Program-made: the position numbers and the translations under genes
The notes under the pieces: generated by a model
Databases searched by the model: none
What the model saw: the letters and a program-made list of their open reading frames with translations, nothing else
What the model was told of the DNA's origin: nothing
NCBI GenBank assembly: GCA_016744435.1
Contig: JADGEJ010000010.1
Location: 1-64,000, forward strand
DNA from: Lentibacter sp.
Lineage (GTDB): Bacteria > Pseudomonadota > Alphaproteobacteria > Rhodobacterales > Rhodobacteraceae
Length of the DNA: 64,000 bases
Direction of reading: 5' to 3'
In this document: positions 42,792 to 50,781 of the stretch, piece after piece
Layout: each line of letters opens with the position of its first letter
How positions within the stretch are numbered: position 1 is the first letter of the stretch

Positions 42792-42812
42792 GGGGCAGCG
42801 CAGTGCTGCCCC
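42792..42812 (-). terminator. Terminator between convergent serB and the binding-protein gene
   Basis: GGGGCAGC-GCAGT-GCTGCCCC is a perfect eight-pair stem. On the minus strand ATTTTCG follows it, and on the plus strand TTTT lies a little further on, so it may serve both genes. Confidence 0.75.
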
Positions 42813-42838
42813 GTCTCATGTTTTGAAGGCCTTGCGCC

Positions 42839-44500
42839 TTAGGCTTCCCAGCCCAAACGCGCCGGATCAATCTCAAACGCGATATGGTGTTCGCCGCCTT
42901 TGAGGTTGTCTTTCGTGTGGTTATAGAGCGAGCGCCAGTATGGCTGGATCGTCACAGCGTCGTCTTGCAACATCTTCTCGCCTGCTTCCATCAGCTTCTT
43001 GCGCGCCGCAACATCAGGCGTTGCGAGCGCTTTGGTCAGGATGGCGTCAAACTCAGGGTTCGCATAGCCAAATTCGTTCCAAGCCTCACCTGTGCGGTAA
43101 GCCAGAGCCCAAATCTGAACGCCAAGCGGGCGCGGGTTCCAGTTGGTCGAGCTGAACGGGTATTTCACCCAGTCGTTCCAGAACGTTGAGCCTGGCAGAA
43201 CAGTCCGCTTCACGTTGAAGCCCGCGTCGCGCAGCTGGGCTGCTACGGCGTCGGTTGTGTTCTTGCGCCATGCGTCGTCGATCGAGTGAATTTCCATCTC
43301 GAAGTCGCCCATGCCAGCTTCGTCTAGAAGCGCCTTCGCGCCTGCCGGATCATGCTTTGGCATGCCAACGTCAACATACTCAGGGTGCGCAGGAGCAACA
43401 TGGTGGTTCGCCGCCACAATGCCGCGGCCTTCATAGCCAAGCTCAAGCAGCACGTTGTTGTCGACAGCCATAGCGATAGCCTGACGCACTTTTTTGTCGG
43501 CGTAAGGCTTCTTGCCGTCAACTTCAGCAAGCTGGTTGGGGCGGATAACGATAGTCGATGACGTGGCAACTTCGTGCTGCACCCAGCCGTCCATTGTGCC
43601 CAAGATGTCGATAAAGTCGCCATCGACAGAATACATCATGTCAACTTCGTCGGCTTCAGCCGCCGCAACCCAAGCTGACGGGTCTGTGCCGTAGTCGATA
43701 TACTCAACACGGTCAGCATAGGCGCCGTTGCCTTTGTTCCACCAGTGCTCGTCGTTCTTCACAAGCACGCCTTTGACGCCAACTTCGAGGCGTTCAGGCT
43801 TGTACGGGCCAGTGCCGATCGGGTTGCTCAAAGCGGTGTCAGCCGTGAACGACGAGTGAACAACAGCCGCCGGATAGTCGGCCATGCCTGCGATCAACGA
43901 AATGTCTGGCGCTGGCAAATTGAGCTTCACTGTGTGTGCGTCAACAACTTCAATCGCGCCCTCAACGGCCTTGCTTGTGGCGTCGTCGATCAGCGTTGCC
44001 ATGCGGCCCGCCATCGAATTGCCTTCAACGGCTTTGTCACACCAGCCAGTAATGTTGCGCGCGACATCTTCAGCTGTGAAGTCGTCGCCATTGTTCCACT
44101 TGACGCCTTTGCGAACATGCAGCGTATAGCTTGTCGCGTCATCGTTCACGTCCCAGCTTTCAAGCAGGTAAGGTGAAAACGAGCCGTCGTTGTTCCATTT
44201 GACAAGATACTCAAGCCAGCCACGTGAGAAGTTGGCGATTTGCGACCAGTCATATGTGCGCGGGTCTTTCAGAGCGCGCACTTCTTGCTGGATGCGCACA
44301 GTGCCGCCAGCCTTCATGTGGCCATCAGCGTAAGCAGGTGTGGCCATACCGAGCATGCCATAAGCCGTTGCCGCCGTCGCGCCAAACGTACTTGCCATCG
44401 CGATAAACTCGCGGCGGCTAACTTCGTCTTCGCCGATTTTGCCAACTTGGTCCGTAATAACCTTTGGCATCGGCTTACCGGTGCGTGTGAAAAAATTCAT
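42839..44500 (-). CDS. Peptide/dipeptide-type ABC transporter substrate-binding protein (orphan)
   Basis: Family-5 solute-binding protein (SBP_bac_5), 553 residues. A twin-arginine signal is present ([20 protein letters not shown]), giving periplasmic export as a folded protein after an unusually long N-terminal leader of about 28 residues. The family signature region ([43 protein letters not shown]) and the C-terminal [17 protein letters not shown] are intact. In this family ligands are peptides, glycosides, opines or nickel; none can be chosen here. A terminator follows directly and no permease or ATPase genes are next to it, so it must share a transporter encoded elsewhere. Confidence 0.88.
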   Translation of the reverse strand: MNFFTRTGKPMPKVITDQVGKIGEDEVSRREFIAMASTFGATAATAYGMLGMATPAYADGHMKAGGTVRIQQEVRALKDPRTYDWSQIANFSRGWLEYLVKWNNDGSFSPYLLESWDVNDDATSYTLHVRKGVKWNNGDDFTAEDVARNITGWCDKAVEGNSMAGRMATLIDDATSKAVEGAIEVVDAHTVKLNLPAPDISLIAGMADYPAAVVHSSFTADTALSNPIGTGPYKPERLEVGVKGVLVKNDEHWWNKGNGAYADRVEYIDYGTDPSAWVAAAEADEVDMMYSVDGDFIDILGTMDGWVQHEVATSSTIVIRPNQLAEVDGKKPYADKKVRQAIAMAVDNNVLLELGYEGRGIVAANHHVAPAHPEYVDVGMPKHDPAGAKALLDEAGMGDFEMEIHSIDDAWRKNTTDAVAAQLRDAGFNVKRTVLPGSTFWNDWVKYPFSSTNWNPRPLGVQIWALAYRTGEAWNEFGYANPEFDAILTKALATPDVAARKKLMEAGEKMLQDDAVTIQPYWRSLYNHTKDNLKGGEHHIAFEIDPARLGWEA

Positions 44501-44764
44501 GTATATCTCCCGTGGACATTTTAGTCCTTCGTTTCGTTTTTGTCCGCTTTTTCAAGCAGATTCCCCTGCTTTACTACAGCAGCCTTCTCAACCCTAAGCA
44601 TCGAATCACCATCCGGCAAGCCCGTCATGATCACATTCCGCATCACATTCCGCCCTGTAAAACTTTAAGGCGAGTGGCGTTTGCAGAGCCTTACCGGACG
44701 GCATAACCAGACTTGACGTTTGAGGCCCTAACCCCGACATGGAGAGGAACGACAGGAGACACTC

Positions 44765-45337
44765 ATGCCCACTCGCGACAACGCCGTTCTTGATTTTCTG
44801 AAAACGCGCCGCTCTCGGCCCGCAAAAACTCTGCAGGCTCCGGGGCCTGATCGCGCAGCACTTGAGGAGCTACTTGAGATAGCAGCACGGGTGCCTGACC
44901 ACGGCAAGCTAGAGCCTTGGCGTTTTGTCGTCATTCAGGGTGAGGCGATGTCCAAGATGGCCGTTGCCGCCGAAGAGGCTTCAAGGCTGATGGGCTTTGA
45001 CACCGAACAGACTGCCAAGGCGCGGAGCCAGTTCGATCAGGGCATTTGCGCGGTTGCTGTCATCGAGTCGCCGGTGCTGTCTGAGAAGATCCCCGAGATC
45101 GAGCAAACCTACTCGGCTGGCGCTGTGTGCCTGTCACTGGTGAACGCGGCTTTGGCGGCGGGCTGGGGGGCCAACTGGCTCTCGGGAGCGGCCAGCCACG
45201 AGCGCCACTTCGTCGAAGGCGCGCTCGGCCTTTCGCCAAGCGAACGCATCGCTGGGCTCATTCATATCGCGACAGAAACAACCCGCCCGCCCGAGCGCCC
45301 GCGCCCTGACGTGAAAGCCAAGACAACATGGGCTTGA
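44765..45337 (+). CDS. Nitroreductase family protein (YdjA-like)
   Basis: Small FMN-dependent oxidoreductase, 190 residues, close to the YdjA/minimal nitroreductase group. Evidence: LDFLKTRRSRPAK at the start with the FMN-phosphate basic residues, ARVPDHGKLEPWRFVVI in the flavin pocket, and WGANWLSGAASHE toward the C-terminus. Natural substrate unknown. AGGAGA sits just before the ATG. The EI24 membrane gene begins inside its last codons (ten-base overlap), so they are translated together. Confidence 0.86.
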   Translation: MPTRDNAVLDFLKTRRSRPAKTLQAPGPDRAALEELLEIAARVPDHGKLEPWRFVVIQGEAMSKMAVAAEEASRLMGFDTEQTAKARSQFDQGICAVAVIESPVLSEKIPEIEQTYSAGAVCLSLVNAALAAGWGANWLSGAASHERHFVEGALGLSPSERIAGLIHIATETTRPPERPRPDVKAKTTWA

Positions 45338-46035
45338 TCTTTAGCTCATTCTTTGCTGCCCTCGGCCAGATCGGCGACAGGCGTTTTCTCAAAGTTCTTG
45401 GCCTCGGCGTGGCGCTGACACTGGCACTGCTTGTCGGAGCTTATGCCGGACTGTTGTGGGTCATCGAGGCGATGGTCGGGCCTGAGGCCCAGCTTCCCCT
45501 GATTGGCAAAGTCACATGGCTGAACGATTTGCTCTCTGGCGCATCCTTCATTCTCATGCTGATACTATCGGTCTTTCTCATGGTGCCTGTGGCTTCGGCC
45601 ATAACCTCGCTGTTTCTCGACGATGTCGCGAAAGCTGTCGAAGATGTGCACTACCCCGAGCTGCCTGCCGTTGCGCGCGTAAGCTTCGGCGACGGGCTGC
45701 GCGACACGCTCAACTTTCTTGGCGTGCTGATCTTGGCAAACACGCTGGCGTTTATACTTTACGCTATCTTTTCGCCAATCGCGCTGTTCATCTTCTGGGG
45801 CCTGAACGGGTTCTTGCTCGGCAGAGAATACTTCACGCTTGTTGCCATGCGCCGCCTCGGGCGCGAGGGTGCTGTCAAGCTGCGCAAGCAACATCTCGGC
45901 ACGATCTGGCTAGCAGGCGCGTTGATGGCGGCACCGCTCAGCATTCCGCTCATCAACTTGTTTGTGCCGATCTTGGGCGCCGCGACGTTTACCCATCTGT
46001 ACCATGGGCTTCGCTCAAAGGCGGCATCCGGTTGA
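45328..46035 (+). CDS. EI24/CysZ-like membrane protein
   Basis: A 235-residue inner-membrane protein with about four to six hydrophobic helices (LKVLGLGVALTLALLVGAYAG, FILMLILSVFLMVPVASAIT, LGVLILANTLAFILYAIF, then LAGALMAAPLSIPLINLFVP). The loop FLDDVAKAVEDVHYPELPAV and the FWGLNGFLLGREYFTLVAMRR segment are typical of the EI24 family. CysZ, one branch, imports sulfate in enteric bacteria, but no cysteine genes are nearby, so I leave function open. It overlaps the preceding nitroreductase and, tail-to-tail, the DUF1467 gene by 47 bases. Confidence 0.8.
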   Translation: MGLIFSSFFAALGQIGDRRFLKVLGLGVALTLALLVGAYAGLLWVIEAMVGPEAQLPLIGKVTWLNDLLSGASFILMLILSVFLMVPVASAITSLFLDDVAKAVEDVHYPELPAVARVSFGDGLRDTLNFLGVLILANTLAFILYAIFSPIALFIFWGLNGFLLGREYFTLVAMRRLGREGAVKLRKQHLGTIWLAGALMAAPLSIPLINLFVPILGAATFTHLYHGLRSKAASG

Positions 46036-46285
46036 ACCAGTCAAGGTCTCGCACTGTGATCGTCTCTGTATAGATAATCACCACGATAATGATCCAAAGC
46101 GTCGCCGCGATGGCGCTGGTGATCCAGGCTTTTTTCTTGAGGTTGTGCTCGTGCGGCGCGCCCGCCTGTGTGCCCGGTGTCACAACTCCAATGTCGCCCT
46201 GCGTTGTCAGCTTAAACGGGATGACCGTGAGAAACGTGACAAACCACAAGACAGCATAAAGCACGATGGCTGAGGTAATGCTCAC
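45989..46285 (-). CDS. DUF1467 family membrane protein
   Basis: A 98-residue protein with two helices (SAIVLYAVLWFVTFLTVIPF and ITSAIAATLWIIIVVIIYTE). The intervening loop GVVTPGTQAGAPHEHNLKKK is the DUF1467 signature. Function unknown. It starts with GTG that shares one base with the TAG of the epimerase gene (TAGTG), so translation is coupled. In related alphaproteobacteria this gene commonly follows methylmalonyl-CoA epimerase. Its 3' end runs into the EI24 gene. Confidence 0.86.
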   Translation of the reverse strand: MSITSAIVLYAVLWFVTFLTVIPFKLTTQGDIGVVTPGTQAGAPHEHNLKKKAWITSAIAATLWIIIVVIIYTETITVRDLDWFNRMPPLSEAHGTDG

Positions 46286-46689
46286 TAGACTTGCTCCAAC
46301 TCGACAAGGCAGCCGTTAAAATCTTTCGGATGCAAAAACAGCACGGGCTTGCCATGTGCGCCAATCTTTGGCTCGCCGGTGCCGAGCACACGCGCGCCGT
46401 CGGCTTTCAGCTTGTCACGCGCCACAAGGATGTCATCAACCTCGTAGCAAATATGGTGAATGCCGCCTGACGGGTTCTTATCAAGAAAGCCTTGAATGGG
46501 GCTGTTTTCCCCCAGCGGATAGAGCAGCTCGATCTTGGTGTTCGGCAGCTCGATAAACACTACCGTGACGCCGTGGTCTGGCTCGTCTTGGGGCGCATTG
46601 ACCTTGGCACCAAGCGTGCCCGCATATTGCGCGGCGGCGGCTTCCAGGTCTGGTACAGCGATAGCAACGTGGTTGAGGCGGCCAATCAT
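46285..46689 (-). CDS. mce: Methylmalonyl-CoA epimerase
   Basis: Glyoxalase-fold epimerase that interconverts (S)- and (R)-methylmalonyl-CoA between propionyl-CoA carboxylase and the B12 mutase. The 134 residues hold the vicinal-oxygen-chelate motifs: LNHVAIAVPDLEAA (His ligand), then KIELLYPLGE, GGIHHICYEVDD (His ligand), FLHPKDFNGCLVELEQ (Glu ligand). The other pathway genes are not in this window. It is the first gene of a two-gene transcript with DUF1467. Confidence 0.92.
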   Translation of the reverse strand: MIGRLNHVAIAVPDLEAAAAQYAGTLGAKVNAPQDEPDHGVTVVFIELPNTKIELLYPLGENSPIQGFLDKNPSGGIHHICYEVDDILVARDKLKADGARVLGTGEPKIGAHGKPVLFLHPKDFNGCLVELEQV

Positions 46690-46783
46690 AACATTCTCCC
46701 AATGGATTCTAGCATAGTGGTTTGCAGCTATATGGCGGCTCTGGCGGGGCGCTGCAAGTAAACCTGCGGTCGCACCCTTTGGG

Positions 46784-46798
46784 TTAACCTCCCATTAG
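46784..46798. promoter_or_regulatory. CtrA-like site TTAA-N7-TTAG
   Basis: TTAACCTCCCATTAG lies 60 bases upstream of the response-regulator start, one base off the alphaproteobacterial CtrA consensus TTAA-N7-TTAA. A further TTAACG is found at 46835-46840. Position suits control of the response-regulator gene, but a single near-match is weak evidence. Confidence 0.28.
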
Positions 46799-46858
46799 GG
46801 CTGACTGCGTAAAGTTTTCCGGAACTCGCTAACCTTAACGCCAAACGGAGCAGCCCCA

Positions 46859-47575
46859 ATGGATGACCTCACCCAACTGACTTTGCAGACAACACCAACC
46901 GCCGCGCGCCCACTTCTGGGCCTGACAGTATTGGTTGTTGAAGACAGTCGCTATGCTTGTGAAGCCCTGCGCCTGTTGTGCCTGCACAGCGGGGCACGCA
47001 TCCGCCGGGCTGACTGCATCGCTTCCGCGAAGCGGCACCTGCAAGTTTACCGCCCCTCGGTAATACTCGTCGATCTGGGCCTGCCTGACGGTTCGGGGGT
47101 TGACCTGATCAGCGAGCTTTCGGGCGTCACGCCGCGCATCGAAGTTATTCTCGCGCTGTCGGGCGACGGCACGCAGAAAGAGCGTGCAATGGCGGCCGGG
47201 GCCAACGGCTTTGTCGAAAAACCGATCGAAAGTATCGGCGCGTTTCAACAATCAATCCTTGAGCACCTGCCCGCTGACAGGCGCCCTGCCGGGCCTCGTA
47301 TTGTGCGTGATGAGCAGATCAGCCCTGATCCGCTGTCCTACACCGATGATATGGCCCATGTCGCCAACCTGATCAGCGACGGTAGTGAGATCGTCGCGAT
47401 CAGCTATCTGGCGCAGTTTGTCACCGGCGTCGCCAAAAGCGCGCATGACGACATCCTCGCCTCGGCGGGCGAGGAGCTGGCGCGTGCCCACAAGGCCCGC
47501 AAGCCCACTGCTCCGACCATCGCCAAACTGGCAGGGCTGGTGCAAGAGCGCCTCGAGCAACCTATCGCGATGTGA
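46859..47575 (+). CDS. Receiver-domain response regulator with uncharacterised C-terminus
   Basis: A 238-residue protein. Residues about 20-135 form a receiver: VLVVEDSRYA with the acidic pair Glu28-Asp29, VILVDLGLPDGSG with phospho-acceptor Asp72, LALSGDG with Ser101, and VEKPI with Lys121. The remaining hundred residues have no recognised output motif and include a helical stretch (DDMAHVANLISDGSEIVAIS, QFVTGVAKSAHDDIL) that may be a phosphotransfer or protein-binding bundle. It is not DNA-binding on sight. GGAG before the ATG fits. A CtrA-like site lies upstream and a Flp-like small pilin follows. Confidence 0.8.
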   Translation: MDDLTQLTLQTTPTAARPLLGLTVLVVEDSRYACEALRLLCLHSGARIRRADCIASAKRHLQVYRPSVILVDLGLPDGSGVDLISELSGVTPRIEVILALSGDGTQKERAMAAGANGFVEKPIESIGAFQQSILEHLPADRRPAGPRIVRDEQISPDPLSYTDDMAHVANLISDGSEIVAISYLAQFVTGVAKSAHDDILASAGEELARAHKARKPTAPTIAKLAGLVQERLEQPIAM

Positions 47576-47705
47576 AACAGTGAGGTGAAGGCGCACCCTG
47601 AACACGCAAACGTACGACAATGGCCAAACTCACGGCCAAAAGCCGACACATTCTTCGCTGATATTGCCCCACTAGAAGCAGACAGAATCTGCAAGGAGGG
47701 ATACT

Positions 47706-47891
47706 ATGGAAACGTTTTTTCAACGGTTTGTAGGCGAAGAAAAAGGTGCGGTCACTGTTGACTGGGTTGTGCTGGTTGCTGGCGTGCTATCGCTCTGTGC
47801 TGCCGTATTTGGCGCCGTCCAAACAGGCACGATGGACCTGACAGATGGCACGAGTGAATACCTTGAAGAGTTTGAGCCGTTCACCGGTTAA
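47706..47891 (+). CDS. Flp/type-IVb pilin-like small membrane protein
   Basis: A 61-residue protein. METFFQRFVGEEKG is followed by AVTVDWVVLVAGVLSLCAAV, matching the type-IVb prepilin pattern: a short basic/polar leader, a Gly cut site (after Gly14), and a hydrophobic helix with an acidic residue at position +5 (Asp19 in place of the usual Glu). The C-terminus is acidic (EYLEEFEPFTG). It could be a pseudopilin or a single-pass membrane peptide. No Tad/Cpa assembly genes are here. AAGGAGG at 47693-47699 gives a strong start. Confidence 0.72.
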   Translation: METFFQRFVGEEKGAVTVDWVVLVAGVLSLCAAVFGAVQTGTMDLTDGTSEYLEEFEPFTG

Positions 47892-47931
47892 GCTCTTCAC
47901 AAGCTCATTCTTCACGCGCTGAAACCACTGC

Positions 47932-49170
47932 CTAAGCCAGAAGCCGCGGATCACTTCCCATGTCCAGTCCGGGGAATATGGCGGTTTCGATAAGGCTTTT
48001 ATCGAGGCCAAACAGCCCGTGCATCAGCCAGCCGGAATAAGCCCGCACATCGCGTGTTGGCATCAGGTCACGACGGCCATAGAGGTTTGCTTCGTTAAGA
48101 CCGGGCCAGTCGGCCCAAACGCGCTTGCCGCGCAAAGCTCCTCCTGACATCACCATCAGCCCGCCGGTTCCGTGGTCGGAGCCGCCATTGCCGTTGAGCT
48201 TGGCCGTGCGGCCAAACTCCGTCATCGCAACAACTGCGGTTTTGCCCCAGACGTCAGACCCCAACTTATCCTTCAGCGTTGTCACGACATCGCCCAAACG
48301 GTTGAGCGGGCGCACCAACGCGCGGCCTTGCTTGGCATGCGTATCCCATCCGTTGAGTGAAAACGCCGCTATCCGGCTCTCTTCGCGCAGCTTGCCCGCT
48401 GCAAACTCAGCGATCTGCTTGTGCCCGCCCCCCTTGGCCGCGTTGGAGGCATTCTCGCTCATGGCGCTCATCACCATTTCAGAGCTTTCCCCAGCCATCT
48501 CCATGCCAGATCCGCCTTCGGACAGCGCCAAGGCCTCGGCAAAAGCCGCCTCAAAAAGCGGGTCGCTTTTCATCATATGTCCGGCCAAGCGCGCGCCTTG
48601 TTCGCTCAGCCCATATAGCCCCGCATCGGGCGACCAGTTGGCAACCGGCGCGGCACCTTTCATCAAAAGCATGTCTCCGCGCCCGACGGCATAGGCCGTC
48701 TCGCCACTGGTGCCCGCATAGCTTTGCAGCAGGCGGTTCATCCAACCGTCGCGCGCGATGCCGCTCACGTCAACGCTGCCCGCTTCTAACAAATCCTGCC
48801 CGTCAAAGTGGCTGCGCTTGTCGCGGTAGGGCGTGGACACGGCGTGGGCAAAGCCCAGCTCACCCGCCTGCCAAAGCGGCATCAACCCCGACAAAGCAGG
48901 ATGCAGCGCAAAGAAACCGTCGAGGTCTTGCGGGCCGTTCTCGCCGCCCATCTTGGCTTGCTGGGCGCGGCCCCGCAGCTTGGCGAAATCGGCGTCGCCG
49001 TAGGGGCGCACAACATCCAGCCCGTCCATACCGCCTCGCAGAATAATCACAACGAGGCGGTTGTCCCACGCGCCGCTGGCAAAGCTTACGGGCGTGAGAA
49101 GCGGGCTGGCAGCGGCAGAGCAACCAAGAGCCGTGAGAAACCGTCGTCGCGAAAGACCAAGATCAGCCAT
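47932..49170 (-). CDS. DUF1501 domain protein, Tat-exported
   Basis: A sulfatase/alkaline-phosphatase-like fold protein of 412 residues. The twin-arginine signal is LSRRRFLTALGCSAAASPLL. RLVVIILRGGMDGLDVVRPY is the family start; HFDGQDLLEAG, GWMNRLLQS and VVAMTEFGRTAKLNGNGG with SDHGTGGLMVMSGG are conserved DUF1501 blocks. A methionine-rich stretch, MEMAGESSEMVMSAMSEN, lies mid-protein. Biochemical role unknown, proposed to work with DUF1800 proteins, which nearly always sit beside it. AAAGGATG before the ATG at 49170 rules out the long upstream extension. Only two bases separate it from the DUF1800 stop. Confidence 0.92.
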   Translation of the reverse strand: MADLGLSRRRFLTALGCSAAASPLLTPVSFASGAWDNRLVVIILRGGMDGLDVVRPYGDADFAKLRGRAQQAKMGGENGPQDLDGFFALHPALSGLMPLWQAGELGFAHAVSTPYRDKRSHFDGQDLLEAGSVDVSGIARDGWMNRLLQSYAGTSGETAYAVGRGDMLLMKGAAPVANWSPDAGLYGLSEQGARLAGHMMKSDPLFEAAFAEALALSEGGSGMEMAGESSEMVMSAMSENASNAAKGGGHKQIAEFAAGKLREESRIAAFSLNGWDTHAKQGRALVRPLNRLGDVVTTLKDKLGSDVWGKTAVVAMTEFGRTAKLNGNGGSDHGTGGLMVMSGGALRGKRVWADWPGLNEANLYGRRDLMPTRDVRAYSGWLMHGLFGLDKSLIETAIFPGLDMGSDPRLLA

Positions 49171-49172
49171 GA

Positions 49173-50567
49173 TCACATCCTTTGAAATGCAGGTGAGGCC
49201 AAGATCAACCCCACGCCAGTGACTCTGTCTTCCGCCGCGCGCGCAGCAAACAGCACCTGCTCTGAGGCACGGCTGCCCAGCGCCTGGCCAACAAACTCGC
49301 GCGGATCGGGCAAGTCTGGCTGCAACAACGACGGTGCGCTCATCGCCCAGCCAACGCGGGCTGCAAACCGTTGCGGTGTGATCCATTCGGCGTCATCTTC
49401 TGGCCAGCCATCAGGGCCGACGGGCTCCTGCCATGTCTGACCCATCAGCCGCAAAGGCACCGCGAAGTTTGCGCGAATACTCTTCCAGTCGTTCAACGAG
49501 ATCGCCTCAGGCGACACCGCCAAAGCGCGCAGGGACGAGCCGATAAAGTCGATCGGCTGTTTGACGTTGCCCGGCTCGGCGGCCCATGCGGCGGGGTGCT
49601 CAAGCAGCGCCTCGGTGAGCGTGCCAAGATGGCCACCGCTCTGCAGATACCGCTCTTGCATATGCGCGATCAGCTTCGGATCAGGCGTGTCGGAAACAAA
49701 GTGAACCGCCAGTTTTGTCGCCAAATGACGGGCCGTATCAGGGTGCAGCGCGAGCCGCTCAAGCACCGCGTGCACGTCGGAAAGTTTGGCCGCATCGCCG
49801 CCATAGCTTTCACCAAGGACCACTTCAGCGCCGGGCTGGGCATAGTCGGCGCGAAAGGCAAACTGCCCGTTACCATCATAAGTAAGCCCTGTCAGAAGCT
49901 CGGCCAGTTCAGTCACGTCCGTCTGGCTGTAACGCCCATCAACGCCCAACGTGTGCAGCTCAAGCAATTCACGCGCGAGATTTTCGTTAAGGCCACGGCC
50001 TTTCTTGCGGGTTTCAGGCTTAAGGCCAATCGGGCTGTCTGGGCCGATGGAGTATTTCTGATCAAGGTATTGCAACAAGATCGGCTGCGCGATGGCGGCC
50101 TTGAGCATATCAGCGAAATACCCCGTGAGATGCGGACGTATGGCGCTTTCGATATAGGGCGAGGTGGCCCGTTTCATCAGGCTGACTTTGCCCCGCGCGG
50201 TGAAGTGATCCCCCCAGAAAAACGCCAAACGCTCGCGCAGCCCGTCGCTGGTAAAGGCGCGGCGACGAATACTTTGCCAGAGCCAGCGGTCCTTGGCCTT
50301 GCGGGCGCGACGCTTCTCGACTTTGATCGCCTTTTCGGCTTTGGCGGCCTCTTCAGACCCACGCTTTTTGCGCCGGACCTGCCAGAGTTCAGACACCCGC
50401 TCGATGCGCTCGGCGAAAACTTCAAAAGACTCGATCTTGTAGCGCTTGGCGGCCCTGTCGGCTCCGTTGAGGCGGCGCATCATATCAAACACATCGCTTG
50501 GCCCACGCAGGCGCGGCGCAAGGCCGGTGCCAAAGCGAATCTCGGCGAGTTCACGGTTAAAGCTCAA
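49173..50567 (-). CDS. DUF1800 domain protein
   Basis: A 464-residue helical protein. Landmarks of DUF1800: LRERLAFFWGDHFTARG, then RPHLTGYFADMLKAAIAQP, NENLARELLELHTLGVDGRY, and RFAARVGWAMS near the end. A strongly basic stretch sits at residues 65-95 (RRKKRGSEEAAKAEKAIKVE, KRRARKAKDRWLW). The start is TTG with GGAG eight bases upstream. No clear signal peptide is seen, unlike its DUF1501 partner. It is the first gene of the pair. Function unknown; I see no motif that suggests catalysis. Confidence 0.9.
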   Translation of the reverse strand: MSFNRELAEIRFGTGLAPRLRGPSDVFDMMRRLNGADRAAKRYKIESFEVFAERIERVSELWQVRRKKRGSEEAAKAEKAIKVEKRRARKAKDRWLWQSIRRRAFTSDGLRERLAFFWGDHFTARGKVSLMKRATSPYIESAIRPHLTGYFADMLKAAIAQPILLQYLDQKYSIGPDSPIGLKPETRKKGRGLNENLARELLELHTLGVDGRYSQTDVTELAELLTGLTYDGNGQFAFRADYAQPGAEVVLGESYGGDAAKLSDVHAVLERLALHPDTARHLATKLAVHFVSDTPDPKLIAHMQERYLQSGGHLGTLTEALLEHPAAWAAEPGNVKQPIDFIGSSLRALAVSPEAISLNDWKSIRANFAVPLRLMGQTWQEPVGPDGWPEDDAEWITPQRFAARVGWAMSAPSLLQPDLPDPREFVGQALGSRASEQVLFAARAAEDRVTGVGLILASPAFQRM

Positions 50568-50667
50568 GGTGTTTGCTCCGGTTTTCAGGCAAATCCTAGC
50601 ATAGAATTTCGCGACTGCGAGGGTTTTGGCCGTTTGGCATCATATTGGGCGAAGCGACGCCATGCAT

Positions 50668-50779
50668 TCGAATTTTGCTACGCAAAATCCGACCCGTTCG
50701 GGGGACTAGTCCCCCGAACCCCAGGTTAATGCGGGGGCCAGCCCCCACACCCCCGGGATATTTATGGAAAGAAAAAAGA
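50668..50779 (+). repeat. Composite intergenic hairpin element, full copy
   Basis: In order: ATTTTGC-TAC-GCAAAAT, an 18-base perfect palindrome CGGGGGACTAGTCCCCCG (50699-50716), a GGGGGC-CA-GCCCCC hairpin (50733-50746), then CCCCCGGGATATTTATGGAA and AGAAAAAAG. The last two parts match the element at 2.5 kb. It fills the space between aspS and the DUF1800 gene and probably also terminates or punctuates transcription. Confidence 0.7.
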
Positions 50780-50781
50780 GC

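Noticed and set aside
44501-44764. tRNA or structured RNA in the 264-base gap before the nitroreductase
   Set aside because: No cloverleaf pairing or CCA end; nothing else recognisable there.
49371-50729. 452-codon open frame on the plus strand
   Set aside because: Antisense to the DUF1800 gene and arises from its GC-rich codon pattern.
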